DNA of 64,000 nt from Zobellella iuensis (GTDB lineage Bacteria; Pseudomonadota; Gammaproteobacteria; Enterobacterales; Aeromonadaceae), in NCBI RefSeq assembly GCF_016746085.1, contig NZ_JAERTZ010000004.1, positions 62,001 to 126,000 on the forward strand, read 5' to 3'. The position numbers were made by a program, and so were the translations under genes. Below are positions 8,614-20,232 of this stretch, in pieces. Numbering within the stretch: the stretch's first letter is position 1; each line of letters begins with the position of its first letter. Below the pieces are notes generated by a model. That model did not search any database and was not told the origin of the DNA. It saw nothing but the letters and a program-made list of their open reading frames with translations.

Positions 8614-9449
8614 CGAGCGGGTCTGAGTCTATTATCCAGCCAGGCCTGCAACAATCCGATCAGCAAGCCGCCCAGGTGCGCCATATTCGCGACCGGCGTC
8701 CCCAGCAGGTCGGCAAACCCCAGCACCAGCCACACCACCATGAACACCGCCATGCCGTCCGGCAGGCCGATACCGCGGAGCGGGTTCAGCCGGCCGCTGA
8801 GCCAGACATAGGCCAGCAGGGCGTAGACCACCCCCGACAGGCCGCCGAAGCGGGGCCCGCTGGCCCAGAACTGCATCAGGTTGGGCAGTACCGCCGCCAC
8901 CAGCAGCAACACCAGCAGTTTGCCATGGCCCAGGCGCCGTTCCACCATGCCGCCCAGGTACCACCACCAGAACAGGTTGAACACCAGGTGCATCAGCGAA
9001 AAATGCATCAGCGCCGGGGTAAAGGCGCGCCAGAACTCCAGCCCCAGCAATTGTTCCCAGCGGGGCGGGAAGGACAGCAGCCCGAACATCGGCAGCCCCA
9101 GCCAGCTCAGGCCATACACCAGCAGGCAGGCCAGCAGCACCAGCATGTTCACCGGGCCGGTCTGGCGCAGCAGGTCGCCCAGCCAGCCCGGCTCCTGGCG
9201 GCCACGGGTAAAGCGGACATGGGTGTCGCCCTGGCGCCAGGAGGCATCCTGATAGCGGGGGTGCAGCGGCTCCGCCAGGAAACGTTTCACTTCCTGCTGG
9301 GCTTCCTGGTAGCGGGATTCGTTGACCAGCCAGATGCTGACGTTGTCGTCGTCATCCAGGGTCAGCTCGCATTTGAGCCCGATATCGGCCAGGTAATCCA
9401 CGAAGGCCTGGGCCCGGCGCGGATCATCGAGCACCAACAGCAGTTTCAT
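8607..9449 (-). CDS. glpG: Rhomboid intramembrane serine protease GlpG
   Basis: 280 residues: a cytoplasmic N-terminal domain ([20 protein letters not shown]...) and six membrane helices. The catalytic serine is in GGLSGVVYALLAY and the catalytic histidine in HLGGLLIGLLQAW near the C-terminus; FNLFWWWYLGGMVE is the L1/helix 2 region. It cleaves membrane proteins within the bilayer. It follows glpE with a one-base TGATG overlap. No glpR gene follows, unlike the enterobacterial glpEGR order. Confidence 0.95.
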   Translation of the reverse strand: MKLLLVLDDPRRAQAFVDYLADIGLKCELTLDDDDNVSIWLVNESRYQEAQQEVKRFLAEPLHPRYQDASWRQGDTHVRFTRGRQEPGWLGDLLRQTGPVNMLVLLACLLVYGLSWLGLPMFGLLSFPPRWEQLLGLEFWRAFTPALMHFSLMHLVFNLFWWWYLGGMVERRLGHGKLLVLLLVAAVLPNLMQFWASGPRFGGLSGVVYALLAYVWLSGRLNPLRGIGLPDGMAVFMVVWLVLGFADLLGTPVANMAHLGGLLIGLLQAWLDNRLRPARH

Positions 9450-9766
9450 CAGGCCCCGACCACGGCCTGGGTACGGCGCCAGGCCTCGAAGCCGCCGTCC
9501 AGGCTGTAGACTTCCTCGAAGCCCTGGTGGATCAGGTACTGGGCGGCGCCCTGGCTGCTGATACCGTGATAGCACATCACGATCACCGGGGTGTCGAAGT
9601 CGACCTCATGGGTAAACCGCACCAGGCTATCGTTGGTGAGATGAAAGGCACCCTCGGCATGGGCCTGGGCAAAGGACTGGGGATCGCGGATATCCACCAG
9701 CCGGGCACGGCCCTCGGCCAGCAGGGTCTCGGCCTCGGCCACCGAAATATGGGAAAACTGCTCCAT
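9449..9766 (-). CDS. glpE: Thiosulfate sulfurtransferase GlpE (rhodanese)
   Basis: 105 residues, a single-domain rhodanese of the usual length. The active-site loop is [14 protein letters not shown], with the persulfide-forming cysteine; [21 protein letters not shown] is the conserved N-terminal part. It transfers sulfur from thiosulfate to thiol acceptors in the cytoplasm. AGGAG precedes the ATG. It is the first gene of a glpE-glpG pair. Confidence 0.95.
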   Translation of the reverse strand: MEQFSHISVAEAETLLAEGRARLVDIRDPQSFAQAHAEGAFHLTNDSLVRFTHEVDFDTPVIVMCYHGISSQGAAQYLIHQGFEEVYSLDGGFEAWRRTQAVVGA

Positions 9767-9821
9767 GTATCACTCCTCGCATGAATTTAGGGCAGTGTAC
9801 CCAATCCGGGCGGCCTTGGCA

Positions 9822-10526
<705 letters not shown>

Positions 10527-10528
10527 GG

Positions 10529-11293
10529 TCAGGCTTCTCCCAGGTAGGCGTTGATCACGTCGGGGTTATTGCGCACCTGCTCGGGGGTGCCGTCGGCCAG
10601 GGGCCGACCCTGGTTGACCACGTAGATATGGTCGGAGATGCCCATCACCAGTTTCATGTCGTGCTCGATCAGCAGTATGCTCACGCCTTCGTGGTCGCGC
10701 AGATCGCAGATCAGCCGATCCAGCTCCCGGGTTTCATTGGGATTGAGTCCCGCCGCCGGCTCGTCCAGCATCAGCAGCTGCGGCCGGGCCGCCATGCAGC
10801 GGGCGATCTCCAGCCGGCGCTGCTGGCCGTAGGCCAGGTTACCGGCGGTGCGGTTGGCAAACTCGGTCAGCCGTACCTTCTCCAGCCAGTAGTGGGCCCG
10901 CTCCAACCCTTCCCGCTCCGCCCGGCGAAAACCGGGGGTCTTGAACAGGCCGGCGAGAAAGTTGGTATTGAGATGGCGATGCTGGGCCACCAGCAGGTTT
11001 TCCAGCACCGTCATCTCCTTGAACAGGCGCACGTGCTGGAAGGTGCGCACCATGCCGAGGCGGGCTATCTTGTGGCCGGGCATGCCCTGGATGTCCTGCC
11101 CCTGGAAGTTGACGGTGCCGCCGCTCGGCCGGTAGAAGCCGGACAGGCAGTTGAACACCGTGGTCTTGCCGGCGCCGTTGGGGCCGATCACGGACACGAT
11201 TTGCCGCTCCCGCATGGACAGCGCCACCCCGTCCACCGCCACCAGGCCGCCGAAGCGCATGGTCAGGCCGGATACCTTCAACAGCTCGGTCAT
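10529..11293 (-). CDS. livG: Branched-chain amino acid ABC transporter ATPase LivG
   Basis: 254 residues with Walker A GPNGAGKT, the signature [14 protein letters not shown] and Walker [14 protein letters not shown]; the C-terminal [19 protein letters not shown] and the [11 protein letters not shown] ending are typical of LivG. It pairs with LivF on the cytoplasmic face of LivH/LivM. It overlaps livM by four bases (ATGA). Confidence 0.96.
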   Translation of the reverse strand: MTELLKVSGLTMRFGGLVAVDGVALSMRERQIVSVIGPNGAGKTTVFNCLSGFYRPSGGTVNFQGQDIQGMPGHKIARLGMVRTFQHVRLFKEMTVLENLLVAQHRHLNTNFLAGLFKTPGFRRAEREGLERAHYWLEKVRLTEFANRTAGNLAYGQQRRLEIARCMAARPQLLMLDEPAAGLNPNETRELDRLICDLRDHEGVSILLIEHDMKLVMGISDHIYVVNQGRPLADGTPEQVRNNPDVINAYLGEA

Positions 11294-12527
11294 GATTTCA
11301 GCTCCATGTGCGGTCGGTGCATCGGCAGCAGGCCCTGGGGCCGCCAGATCATCATCAGCACCATCAGCAGGCCGAACAACAGCATGCGGTATTCGTTAAA
11401 CTCCCGGGTCAGCTCCGGCAGTATGGTCATGACGATGGCCGCCAGCACCACCCCGATTTGCGAGCCCATGCCGCCCAGCACCACTATGGCGAGGATGATG
11501 GCCGACTCGATGAACACGAAGGACTCGGGGCTGATAAAGCCCTGGCGCGCGGCGAAGAAGCTGCCGGCGAAACCGGCGAAGGCGGCGCCGATGGTAAAGG
11601 CACTCAGCTTGATAAGCGTCGGGTTGAGACCGAGCGAACGACAGGCGATTTCATCCTCGCGCAGCGCCTCCCAGGCCCGGCCCAGGGGCATGCGCAGCAG
11701 CCGGTTGATGATAAAGATGGTGAACACCACCAGCACCAGCGCCAGCAGGTAGAGGAAGATCACCTTGTGCCCCGAGTTGTAGGCGATGCCGAAGAACTCG
11801 TGGAAGAGGTTCTCGCCCCGGCGTTCGAATTCCAGCCCGAACAGGGTCGGCTTGGGAATACCGGCGATGCCGTTGGGGCCCCCGGTCACCTCGGTCATGT
11901 TGTTGAGCAGGAGGCGGATGATTTCGCCGAAGCCCAGGGTGACGATGGCCAGGTAGTCGCCGCGCAGCCGCAACACCGGAAAGCCGAGCAGAAAACCGAA
12001 CAGCGCCGCCATGCCGCCGGCGAGCAACAGGCAGGTCCAGAAATCCAGCCCCAGGTAGGCGTTGAGCAGGGCATAGGTATAGGCGCCCACCGCGTAGAAG
12101 CCCACGTAGCCCAGATCCAGCAGGCCGGCCAGGCCCACCACCACGTTCAGCCCCAGCCCCAGCATCACGTAGATCAGGGTCAGGGTGGCCAGATCCACGG
12201 CGCCACGGGAGCCGACGAAGGGCCAGATAACCAGCCCGGCCAGCACCAGCACGGTGACGGTGCGGTACAGCCAGGGCTGCTCCTCCGGGGCCGGCAGGGC
12301 GAAGTGGCCCTTGCGATCGGACAGGTAGCGGAAAGGCTTACGCAACTGGGCCTGGAACAACTGCCCCAGGAACACCAGGGCCGCGCCCAGCGCCAGCCAC
12401 TCCCAGGCCGTGTCCAGGCGATTGGTCACCACCAGCCGGGTGCCGGCGGTTTCCAGCCGGAAACCGAGCAGCCAGCCGGCCAGCACCAGGAAGAGGGCGA
12501 CGGCGATAACGGCGGGTTTGAGCTTGT

Positions 12528-12531
<4 letters not shown>
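11290..12531 (-). CDS. livM: Branched-chain amino acid ABC transporter permease LivM
   Basis: 413 residues, hydrophobic throughout. The [25 protein letters not shown] and [20 protein letters not shown] blocks are the LivM signatures, and the EAA-like loop [13 protein letters not shown] contacts the ATPases. The first ~100 residues form the extra N-terminal helices of the long LivM type. It overlaps both livH and livG by four bases. Confidence 0.96.
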
Positions 12532-13451
<920 letters not shown>

Positions 13452-13500
13452 ACAACCTTTCCTTGTCGTAAGAGCGGTCGGGAAAATCGGGGGATACCAG

Positions 13501-13522
13501 AGCGGGGCCGGCAGGCCCCGCT
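13501..13522 (-). other. GC-rich hairpin between livK and livH
   Basis: A perfect 9-bp stem AGCGGGGCC/GGCCCCGCT with a 4-base loop. No T-run follows on either strand, so it is more likely to stabilise the 3' end of livK mRNA, or slow downstream transcription, than to terminate fully. This fits the need for more binding protein than permease. Confidence 0.6.
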
Positions 13523-13543
13523 TGCTTCAGGAGGAGCTCGCCC

Positions 13544-14659
13544 TTACAGCTGGGAAGAGGAACCGTCCTTGTGCCACTCGAACACGCCGAATTCGAAACC
13601 GAGCAGATCGCCCTTGTCATCCCAGGACAGCGGGCCCATCACGGTGTTCACCGGCTCGGCACGCAACGCCTCGGCCACGGCTTCCGGCTCGGTCCCGGCG
13701 CGCTTGATGCCTTCGGCAATGGCTTCCACCGCGGCATAGGTGGTCCATACGAAGGGGCCGGTAGGATCCTCGCCCTTGGCCTTGATCGCCTCCACCACGG
13801 CGGCGTTGGCCGGATCCAGGTCATATTTCTTGGGCAGGGTCACCAGCAGGCCTTCGGAGGCGTCGCCGGCGATGGAGGTGATGTCCTTGTGGCCCACGCC
13901 TTCCGGCCCCATAAAGCGGGCCTTGAAGCCTTTTTCGGCAGATTGCCGCAGGATCAGTCCCAGTTCCGGGTGATAGCCGCCGTAATAGACGAAGTCCACC
14001 TGGTCACGCTGCAGCTTGGCAATCAGGGCGGAAAAGTCCTTGTCACCCGAGGTGATCCCCTCGTAGGCCGCCACCTCGACACCGGCGTTTTTCAAGGCGT
14101 CGCGCACGCTGGAGGCCAGGCCTTCACCGTACTGCTTCTTGTCGTGGATCACCGCAATACGTTGGGGCTTGACCTGCTCCAGGATGTAGCGGGCCGCGGT
14201 CGGCCCCTGATCACTGTCGAGGCCGATGGTACGCATCACGAATTCCAGGTCGCGCTCGGTGATGGCGGGGTTGGTGGACGCCGGGGTGACCATCAGTATG
14301 CCTTCGTCGTCGTAGACGTCCGACGCCGGCAGGGTACTGTCGGAGCACAGGTGGCCCACCACGAACTGGATGCCGTCGTTGACGATACGGTTGGCCACCG
14401 CCACCGCCTGCTTGGGATCGCAGGCATCGTCATATTCCACCGCCTGCAGGCTGTACTCGCCCAGGGTACCGGACTGGTTGAGCAGCTCGACCGCCATGCG
14501 GCCGCCGGTGAACTGCATGTCGCCGTACTGGGCCACGGCACCGGTTACCGGACCGGCGATGGCAATTTTTACGGTTTCCGCCGAGGCGGAAAAGGCCGCG
14601 CCGTAACCCAGGGCGGCGAACACCGCCGCCGCTACCGCCTTTTTATTCCTTGTGACCAT
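13544..14659 (-). CDS. livK: Periplasmic branched-chain amino acid binding protein
   Basis: 371 residues with a clear signal peptide ending in FSASA. The mature part starts ETVKIAIAGPVTGAVAQYGDMQF and continues through CDPKQAVAVANRIVNDGIQFVVGH and a STLPASDVYDDEGI segment, all typical of LivJ/LivK type I binding proteins. It captures leucine-family amino acids and delivers them to LivHMGF. AGGGA lies just upstream of ATG 14659; the much longer frame extending upstream is an artefact. Confidence 0.95.
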   Translation of the reverse strand: MVTRNKKAVAAAVFAALGYGAAFSASAETVKIAIAGPVTGAVAQYGDMQFTGGRMAVELLNQSGTLGEYSLQAVEYDDACDPKQAVAVANRIVNDGIQFVVGHLCSDSTLPASDVYDDEGILMVTPASTNPAITERDLEFVMRTIGLDSDQGPTAARYILEQVKPQRIAVIHDKKQYGEGLASSVRDALKNAGVEVAAYEGITSGDKDFSALIAKLQRDQVDFVYYGGYHPELGLILRQSAEKGFKARFMGPEGVGHKDITSIAGDASEGLLVTLPKKYDLDPANAAVVEAIKAKGEDPTGPFVWTTYAAVEAIAEGIKRAGTEPEAVAEALRAEPVNTVMGPLSWDDKGDLLGFEFGVFEWHKDGSSSQL

Positions 14660-14714
14660 GTAAATTCCCTCTGTCCTGATATTGGCCTTGCCGGAGATGA
14701 TCCGGTCTGCCTTT

Positions 14715-14743
14715 TTTCTAACCCCAGCGCGCGATTTCCACAA
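14715..14743 (-). promoter_or_regulatory. Possible livK promoter
   Basis: Read on the minus strand, TTGTGG and TAGAAA are 17 bases apart and lie about 56-84 bases upstream of the livK start. Moderate match only. Confidence 0.4.
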
Positions 14744-14941
14744 GAGAAAAATGCTCCAGATGGGGCTTGTTACAAAATAAAAACAAAGATTGTGAAGCCG
14801 GATCCCATCCGGGGCTTCCGCCATAGCGTAAAATACGCCCGACACAGAATCGGGACAACCATGGCTAATCCGGAAACCTGCCGGCAGGCATCGCCGCCGC
14901 GCCTGGCGGTGGGCATAAAACCGCCACTGACCGATTAGATT

Positions 14942-14950
14942 TGCTAATAT
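14942..14950 (+). promoter_or_regulatory. Extended -10 of the LacI-type regulator
   Basis: TGC directly before TAATAT gives an extended -10 element 29 bases before the ATG; no good -35 hexamer is visible. Confidence 0.4.
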
Positions 14951-14978
14951 ACGTTCTTTCTCAGCCCGAGGTTTCAGC

Positions 14979-15992
14979 ATGGCGACCATCAAAGATGTGG
15001 CAGCACAGGCGGGAGTATCCATCTCCACCGTCTCCCACGTGCTCAACCGGACCCGTAAGGTAAGCGCATCGGCCCGGGCAAGGGTGGAGCAGGCGGTACA
15101 GGAGCTCAACTACGCCCCCAACTCGGTAGCCCGCAGCCTCAAGGTCAACAATACCCGTACCATCGGCATGCTGGTCACCACCAGCGTCCATCCTTTTTTC
15201 GCGGAAGTGGTGCAGGCGGTGGAGGATCTCTGCTTCGAGCTGGGCTACAGCCTGATCCTGTGCAATACCGAGAACCAGCCCGAACGGCAGCTGATGCACC
15301 TGCGCATGCTGCTGGAAAAGCGGGTCGACGGCCTGTTGGTGATCTGCACCGATACTCCCCCTTCCCTCACCGAACTGCTGCAACAGCAACCCAAGCTGCC
15401 GCTGGTCATGCTGGACTGGAGCCGGGACAACCACTTCGCCGACATTATTCATGATAATGCCGACATTGGAGGCTATCTTGCGGGAAAATACCTGTTAGAG
15501 CAGGGCCACAGGGATTTTGCCTGCATCACCGGCCACCTGCACAAGGGCACCAGCCGGCTGCGGCTGGACGGCTTTACCCGGGCACTGGCCGAGGCCGGCC
15601 TCCGCTTGCCGCCCGAGCATATTATCGAGGGGGATTTCGAGAGCGAAAGCGGCTACCAGGCCATGCAGCAGTTGCTGCGGCAGCAGGCCAGGGCGAGTGC
15701 CGTGTTCGCCTTCTGCGATACCATGGCCTTCGGCGCCATCTGCGCCATCACCCAGGCCGGGCTCAGGGTACCTCAGGACATTTCGGTGATCGGCTATGAC
15801 GACGTCAATATGGCACGCTTTACCAGCCCGCCGCTGACCACCATCTCCCATCCCAAGCGTACCCTGGGCCGCTGGGCCCTGGAGCTGCTGCTGAAGCGGA
15901 TCAAGGAAAAGGATCACCAGCCCGAACAGCTGGAGCTCAAGCCTCGGCTGGTGGTGCGGGAATCGGTATGTCCGCCCGGGAGCAGGGATTAG
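14979..15992 (+). CDS. LacI-family transcriptional regulator, PurR/RbsR type
   Basis: 337 residues. The N-terminal helix-turn-helix ATIKDVAAQAGVSISTVSHVLN and hinge YAPNSVARSLK are those of the LacI family, followed by a periplasmic-binding-protein-like effector domain (about 60-330). PurR-like segments (SGYQAMQQLL, AGLRVPQDISVIGYDDV) and RbsR-like segments (LILCNTE, CITG, RLRLDGF) are both present, so the ligand (purine base or sugar) cannot be assigned from sequence. It stands alone: no ribose or purine operon is next to it. GAGG precedes ATG 14979. Confidence 0.88.
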   Translation: MATIKDVAAQAGVSISTVSHVLNRTRKVSASARARVEQAVQELNYAPNSVARSLKVNNTRTIGMLVTTSVHPFFAEVVQAVEDLCFELGYSLILCNTENQPERQLMHLRMLLEKRVDGLLVICTDTPPSLTELLQQQPKLPLVMLDWSRDNHFADIIHDNADIGGYLAGKYLLEQGHRDFACITGHLHKGTSRLRLDGFTRALAEAGLRLPPEHIIEGDFESESGYQAMQQLLRQQARASAVFAFCDTMAFGAICAITQAGLRVPQDISVIGYDDVNMARFTSPPLTTISHPKRTLGRWALELLLKRIKEKDHQPEQLELKPRLVVRESVCPPGSRD

Positions 15993-15994
15993 GG

Positions 15995-16054
15995 GCCGGA
16001 AGCCGGAAGCCGGAAGCCGGAAGCCGGAAGCCGGAAGCCGGAAGCCGGAAGCCG
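15995..16054. repeat. Heptamer tandem array, 8 copies of GCCGGAA plus a partial
   Basis: Eight exact copies of GCCGGAA followed by GCCG, two bases after the regulator's stop codon. Rotated, the unit is CGGAAGC, one base different from the GGGAAGC unit of the array at 5744-5862. Confidence 0.95.
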
Positions 16055-16090
16055 ACAGAGGATCCCATATCGCCGGATTTCCCAAAGAAC

Positions 16091-16118
16091 AGGGCCCGCC
16101 GAGGCGGGCCCTTGTTTA
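16091..16118 (-). terminator. Hairpin terminator at the tdh / LacI regulator junction
   Basis: AGGGCCCGC/GCGGGCCCT, 9-bp perfect stem with a 4-base loop, in the convergent gap between the regulator and tdh. The flanking T-runs are short (TTGTTT on one side, GTTCTTT on the other), so it may serve both directions weakly. Confidence 0.6.
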
Positions 16119-16134
16119 ACCAGGTGGGGGCGGC

Positions 16135-17166
16135 TTACTGCCAGTCCAGTATCACCTTGCCGGACTGGCCCGAGCGCATCACGTCGAAGCCCTGCTGGAA
16201 GTCGTCCACCTTGAAGTGGTGGGTGATGATGGGAGTCAGATCCAGGCCGGACTGGATCAGGCTGGCCATCTTGTACCAGGTTTCGAACATCTCCCGGCCG
16301 TAGATGCCCTTGAGCACCAGGCCCTTGAAGATCACCTTGTTCCAGTCGATGGCCATGTCGGAGGGCGGTATGCCCAGCATGGCTACCTTGCCGCCGTGGT
16401 TCAGCTTGTCCAGCATGTCGCGGAAGGCCGCCGGCACCCCGGACATTTCCAGGCCCACGTCGAAGCCCTCGGTCATGCCCAGCTCGGCCATGACGTCGTC
16501 CAGCTTTTCCTTGGCCACGTTGACCGCCCGGGTCACGCCCATCTTGCGGGCCAGCTCGAGGCGGTACTCGTTGACGTCGGTGATCACCACATGGCGGGCA
16601 CCCACATGGCGGGCCACGGCGGCAGCCATGATGCCGATGGGGCCGGCACCGGTGATCAGCACGTCCTCGCCCACCAGGTCGAAGGACAGGGCGGTGTGCA
16701 CCGCGTTGCCGAAGGGGTCGAAGATGGAGGCCAGATCATCGGAAATCTCGTCCGGCAGCTTGAAGGCATTGAAGGCCGGGATCACCAGGTACTCGGCGAA
16801 GGCGCCCTCCCGGTTCACTCCCACCCCCACGGTGTTGCGGCACAGGTGGGTGCGGCCGGCACGGCAGTTGCGGCAGTGGCCGCAGGTGATATGGCCCTCG
16901 CCAGACACCCGATCGCCTATTTCAAAGCCGCGCACTTCCTGGCCGATGGCCACCACCTCGCCCACGTATTCGTGGCCGACCACCATGGGCACGGGGATGG
17001 TCTTTTGGGACCAGTCGTCCCAGTTGTAGATGTGGATATCGGTACCGCAGATGGCGGTCTTGCGGATCTTGATCAGCAGATCGTTGTGGCCCAGTTCGGG
17101 CTCGACCACCTCCGTCATCCAGATGCCGGGTTCCGCTTTCAGTTTTGCCAGTGCTTTCATCGTCAT
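16135..17166 (-). CDS. tdh: L-threonine 3-dehydrogenase
   Basis: 343 residues, a medium-chain zinc dehydrogenase. It has [11 protein letters not shown] with the catalytic zinc cysteine, GHEYVGEV, the structural zinc cluster [15 protein letters not shown], and the NAD-binding [10 protein letters not shown]. It oxidises threonine to 2-amino-3-ketobutyrate, which Kbl then cleaves. It starts seven bases after kbl, forming the standard kbl-tdh operon. Confidence 0.97.
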   Translation of the reverse strand: MTMKALAKLKAEPGIWMTEVVEPELGHNDLLIKIRKTAICGTDIHIYNWDDWSQKTIPVPMVVGHEYVGEVVAIGQEVRGFEIGDRVSGEGHITCGHCRNCRAGRTHLCRNTVGVGVNREGAFAEYLVIPAFNAFKLPDEISDDLASIFDPFGNAVHTALSFDLVGEDVLITGAGPIGIMAAAVARHVGARHVVITDVNEYRLELARKMGVTRAVNVAKEKLDDVMAELGMTEGFDVGLEMSGVPAAFRDMLDKLNHGGKVAMLGIPPSDMAIDWNKVIFKGLVLKGIYGREMFETWYKMASLIQSGLDLTPIITHHFKVDDFQQGFDVMRSGQSGKVILDWQ

Positions 17167-17173
17167 GCTCCCC

Positions 17174-18364
17174 TTAAATCACACCCAGTTCCCGGCCCAC
17201 TTCGGTGAAGGCGGCGATGGCCCGGTCCAGCTGTGCGCGGCTGTGGGCCGCCGACATCTGGGTCCGGATGCGGGCCTGGCCCTTGGGCACCACCGGGAAA
17301 GAGAAACCGATGACATAGATGCCCCGCTCCAGCAGCCTGTCGGCCATGTTGGCCGCCAGGGCGGCGTCGCCCAGCATCACCGGAATGATGGCGTGATCCT
17401 TGCCCGCCAGGGTAAAGCCGGCGGCGGTCATCTGCTCCCGGAAGTAGTCGCTGTTTTCCCGCACTTTCCGTCGCAGCTCGTCGCCGTCTTTCAGCATGTC
17501 CAGCACCTGGATGGAGGCGGCGACGATGGCCGGCGCCACCGAGTTGGAGAACAGGTAGGGGCGGGAGCGCTGGCGCAGCCAGTCGATCATTTCCTGCTTG
17601 CCTGCGGTATAACCGCCGGAGGCGCCGCCCAGGGCCTTGCCCAGGGTGCCGGTGATGATGTCGACCCGATCCATCACACCACAGTACTCGGGAGTGCCCC
17701 GGCCCTGCTCGCCCACAAAGCCCACGGCGTGGGAGTCGTCCACCATCACCAGGGCGTCGTACTTGTCCGCCAGGTCGCAGATGGCCTTGAGGTTGGCGAT
17801 GACGCCATCCATGGAGAAGACGCCGTCGGTGGCTATCAGCTTGAAACGGGCGCCGTCGGCGGTGGCCTGCTGCAGGCAGGCTTCCAGCTCGGTCATGTCG
17901 TTGTTGGCATAGCGGTAGCGTTTGGCCTTGCACAGCCGCACCCCGTCGATGATGGAGGCATGGTTGAGGGCATCGGAGATGATGGCGTCTTCCGGCCCCA
18001 GCAGGGTTTCGAACAAGCCGGCGTTGGCATCGAAGCAGGAGGTGTAGAGGATGCTGTCTTCCATGCCGAGGAAGGCGGACAGCTCCGCCTCCAGCCGCTT
18101 GTGCAGATCCTGGGTACCGCAGATAAAACGCACCGAGGCCATGCCAAAACCGTGGCTGTCCAGCCCCTGCTGGGCCGCCTTGATCAGCTCGGGATGGTTG
18201 GCGAGCCCCAGGTAGTTGTTGGCACAGAAGTTAATCACTTCCCGCTGACCGACCTCGATGGCCGCACTCTGGGGCGAGGTGATCACCCGCTCCTGCTTGT
18301 AGAGCCCTTCGGCCTTGGTTTGCGCCAATTGCTCACTGATATGAGCATAAAATGCCAACGACAT
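17174..18364 (-). CDS. kbl: 2-amino-3-ketobutyrate CoA ligase
   Basis: 396 residues, an alpha-oxoamine synthase of the PLP family. [15 protein letters not shown], the DDSHAVGF aspartate motif and the PLP lysine region [13 protein letters not shown] are present. It splits aminoketobutyrate with CoA into glycine and acetyl-CoA, completing threonine breakdown started by Tdh. It is the first gene of the operon; the 96-base leader is AT-rich and contains several possible -10 elements. Confidence 0.97.
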   Translation of the reverse strand: MSLAFYAHISEQLAQTKAEGLYKQERVITSPQSAAIEVGQREVINFCANNYLGLANHPELIKAAQQGLDSHGFGMASVRFICGTQDLHKRLEAELSAFLGMEDSILYTSCFDANAGLFETLLGPEDAIISDALNHASIIDGVRLCKAKRYRYANNDMTELEACLQQATADGARFKLIATDGVFSMDGVIANLKAICDLADKYDALVMVDDSHAVGFVGEQGRGTPEYCGVMDRVDIITGTLGKALGGASGGYTAGKQEMIDWLRQRSRPYLFSNSVAPAIVAASIQVLDMLKDGDELRRKVRENSDYFREQMTAAGFTLAGKDHAIIPVMLGDAALAANMADRLLERGIYVIGFSFPVVPKGQARIRTQMSAAHSRAQLDRAIAAFTEVGRELGVI

Positions 18365-18460
18365 ACTGAACTCCCGTTATCAATCTGGCTGACTGGGTTG
18401 ATTTCAGGTCATTTTACTATCAACAATCTCCTTTGACACAATATATTCTGATCAAGCTGG

Positions 18461-19123
18461 CTATTTGTGAAAGGGATCACTGGGCGCACGGGCCAGGGCC
18501 TGATAATGCTCCGACAATTTGGCCAGTTCGGCTCCCTTCTCCGGGTGGAAGTAGGGCTTGAGCAGCAGCAGCACCCGGGCCACACCCTCGTACAGCACCG
18601 CCTGGCTGATGCGGGGGTTGAGCGACTGGGCCGACTGGTAGCTGACCCAGAAGGAGACGACCATCTTCAGGGTCTGGGTCAGGGGTTCTATCTCCTGGTC
18701 GGGGATGGCCAGCACCTGCTGGGCGTTCAGCTCCCGCAGCAGCGCCTGCAGGTTGATTTCCAGCTCCCGCTGCACCGCCAGGTACTTGCTATGCAGCTCC
18801 GGATCCCGGCGCAGGATGTCATTGAGGTTGGCGTAGAAGAAGCGGAATTCCCACATTACATAAAAGATGGCGTCCAGGTAGTGGAACCACACCGCCGGGC
18901 TGGCACTGGCGGGGCCGGTGACAGGAGTGAAACTTTTGCGTAAATGATCGGAGTATTGCTCGAAGATACGGTGAATAATGTCGTTCTTGTTACGAAAATG
19001 ATAGTAAAGATTCCCCGGACTGATGCCCAGATGGGCGGCGATATGATTGGTGGTAACATTCGCCTCCCCCTGCTCGTTGAACAACTGCAGGGCGGCGGCG
19101 ACAATACGGTCCTTGGTTTTCAT
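18461..19123 (-). CDS. TetR-family transcriptional regulator
   Basis: 220 residues. The N-terminal helix-turn-helix is clear (TKDRIVAAALQLFNEQGEANVTTNHIAAHLGISPGNLYYHF); the rest is an alpha-helical ligand domain with LDAIFYVMWEFRFFYANLNDILRRDPEL, a block seen in a common family of uncharacterised TetR regulators. The ATG at 19123 was chosen over an in-frame TTG four codons upstream. It is divergent from hldD; whether it controls hldD or kbl-tdh is unknown. Confidence 0.88.
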   Translation of the reverse strand: MKTKDRIVAAALQLFNEQGEANVTTNHIAAHLGISPGNLYYHFRNKNDIIHRIFEQYSDHLRKSFTPVTGPASASPAVWFHYLDAIFYVMWEFRFFYANLNDILRRDPELHSKYLAVQRELEINLQALLRELNAQQVLAIPDQEIEPLTQTLKMVVSFWVSYQSAQSLNPRISQAVLYEGVARVLLLLKPYFHPEKGAELAKLSEHYQALARAPSDPFHK

Positions 19124-19264
19124 GCGGTTAACCAAAACTCACTGACATAACTGAATAGTAACACAGGCAAGCGGGTTAGTTTTCTGCCGCCGAACCATGG
19201 TAAGCTTTTGCCTACTTTACCCCGTTTTGCCGGACAGACTCCGGCCAGCAAGAGGCAGACTTTG

Positions 19265-20218
19265 ATGATCATTGTGACTGGCGGCGCCGGCTTTATCGGC
19301 AGTAATCTGGTGAGGAGCCTGAACGAGCAGGGGCGGACCGACGTGGTGGTGATCGACGACCTGACCGACGGCACCAAGTTCGTCAACCTGGTGGATCTGA
19401 CCATCGCCGATTACCTGGACAAGGACGAGTTCCTGCACCGCATCGTGTCCGGCGACGAGTTCGAGGAGTGGGGCGGCATCGAGGTCATCTTCCATGAAGG
19501 CGCCTGCTCCGCCACCACCGAGTGGGACGGCAAGTTCATGATGGAGAACAACTACGAGTACTCCAAGGATCTGCTGCACTACTGCCTGGAGCGGGACATC
19601 CCCTTTATCTACGCCTCCTCCGCCGCCACCTACGGCGGCCGTAACGACAACTTTATCGAAGAACCCCGGTACGAGCAGCCGCTCAACGTCTACGGCTACT
19701 CCAAGCAGCTGTTCGACCAGTATGTGCGCCGCCTGCAGCCGGACATCCAGTCCCAGGTGGTGGGGCTCAAGTACTTCAACGTCTACGGCCCGCGCGAGCA
19801 GCACAAGGGCGGCATGTCGAGCGTGGCTTTTCACCTCAACACCCAACTGCACAAGGGCGAGAACCCCAGGCTGTTCGAGGGCTGCGACGGCTTCCCCGAC
19901 GGCGGCCAGATGCGCGACTTCATCTATGTGGATGATGTCTGCAAGGTCAACCTCTGGTTCTGGCAGAACCCGCAGGTTTCCGGCATTTTCAACTGCGGCA
20001 CCGGCCGCGCCGAACCCTTCAAGAGCGTGGCCGAGGCGGTGATCAAGCACCATGGCAAGGGCCAGATTGAGTACATCCCCTTCCCCGACCAGCTGAAGGG
20101 CCGCTACCAGAGCTTTACCCAGGCCGACCTGACCAAACTGCGCGCCGCCGGCTACCCCCACGGCTTCAGAACGGTGGCCGAAGGGGTGGCCGAATACATG
20201 GCCTGGTTGAACAAGTAA
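19265..20218 (+). CDS. hldD: ADP-L-glycero-D-manno-heptose 6-epimerase
   Basis: 317 residues, an extended short-chain dehydrogenase. It has the NADP-binding GGAGFIGSN at residues 6-14, the SSAATYGG catalytic serine block and YGYSK with the catalytic Tyr and Lys. It makes the heptose donor used by the heptosyltransferases encoded downstream. AGAGGC precedes ATG 19265. It opens the rightward part of the LPS core locus. Confidence 0.97.
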   Translation: MIIVTGGAGFIGSNLVRSLNEQGRTDVVVIDDLTDGTKFVNLVDLTIADYLDKDEFLHRIVSGDEFEEWGGIEVIFHEGACSATTEWDGKFMMENNYEYSKDLLHYCLERDIPFIYASSAATYGGRNDNFIEEPRYEQPLNVYGYSKQLFDQYVRRLQPDIQSQVVGLKYFNVYGPREQHKGGMSSVAFHLNTQLHKGENPRLFEGCDGFPDGGQMRDFIYVDDVCKVNLWFWQNPQVSGIFNCGTGRAEPFKSVAEAVIKHHGKGQIEYIPFPDQLKGRYQSFTQADLTKLRAAGYPHGFRTVAEGVAEYMAWLNK

Positions 20219-20232
20219 CGTCCGGGCCGCTC

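Larger units (their letters stand above)
14660..14978. other. 319-base divergent intergenic region livK / LacI-type regulator
   Basis: It holds the possible livK promoter, two small palindromes around 14826-14854 (GCGTAAAATACGC and CCCGA-N7-TCGGG), a 25-codon rightward open frame at 14861-14938 without a clear ribosome site, a TGGCGGT/ACCGCCA hairpin inside that frame, and an extended -10 for the regulator. No recognisable gene or RNA is visible in the rest. Confidence 0.5.

Noticed and set aside
8166-9509. Long rightward frame opposite glpG
   Set aside because: Antisense of glpG with Gln/His/Pro-rich composition; glpG motifs are clear on the other strand.
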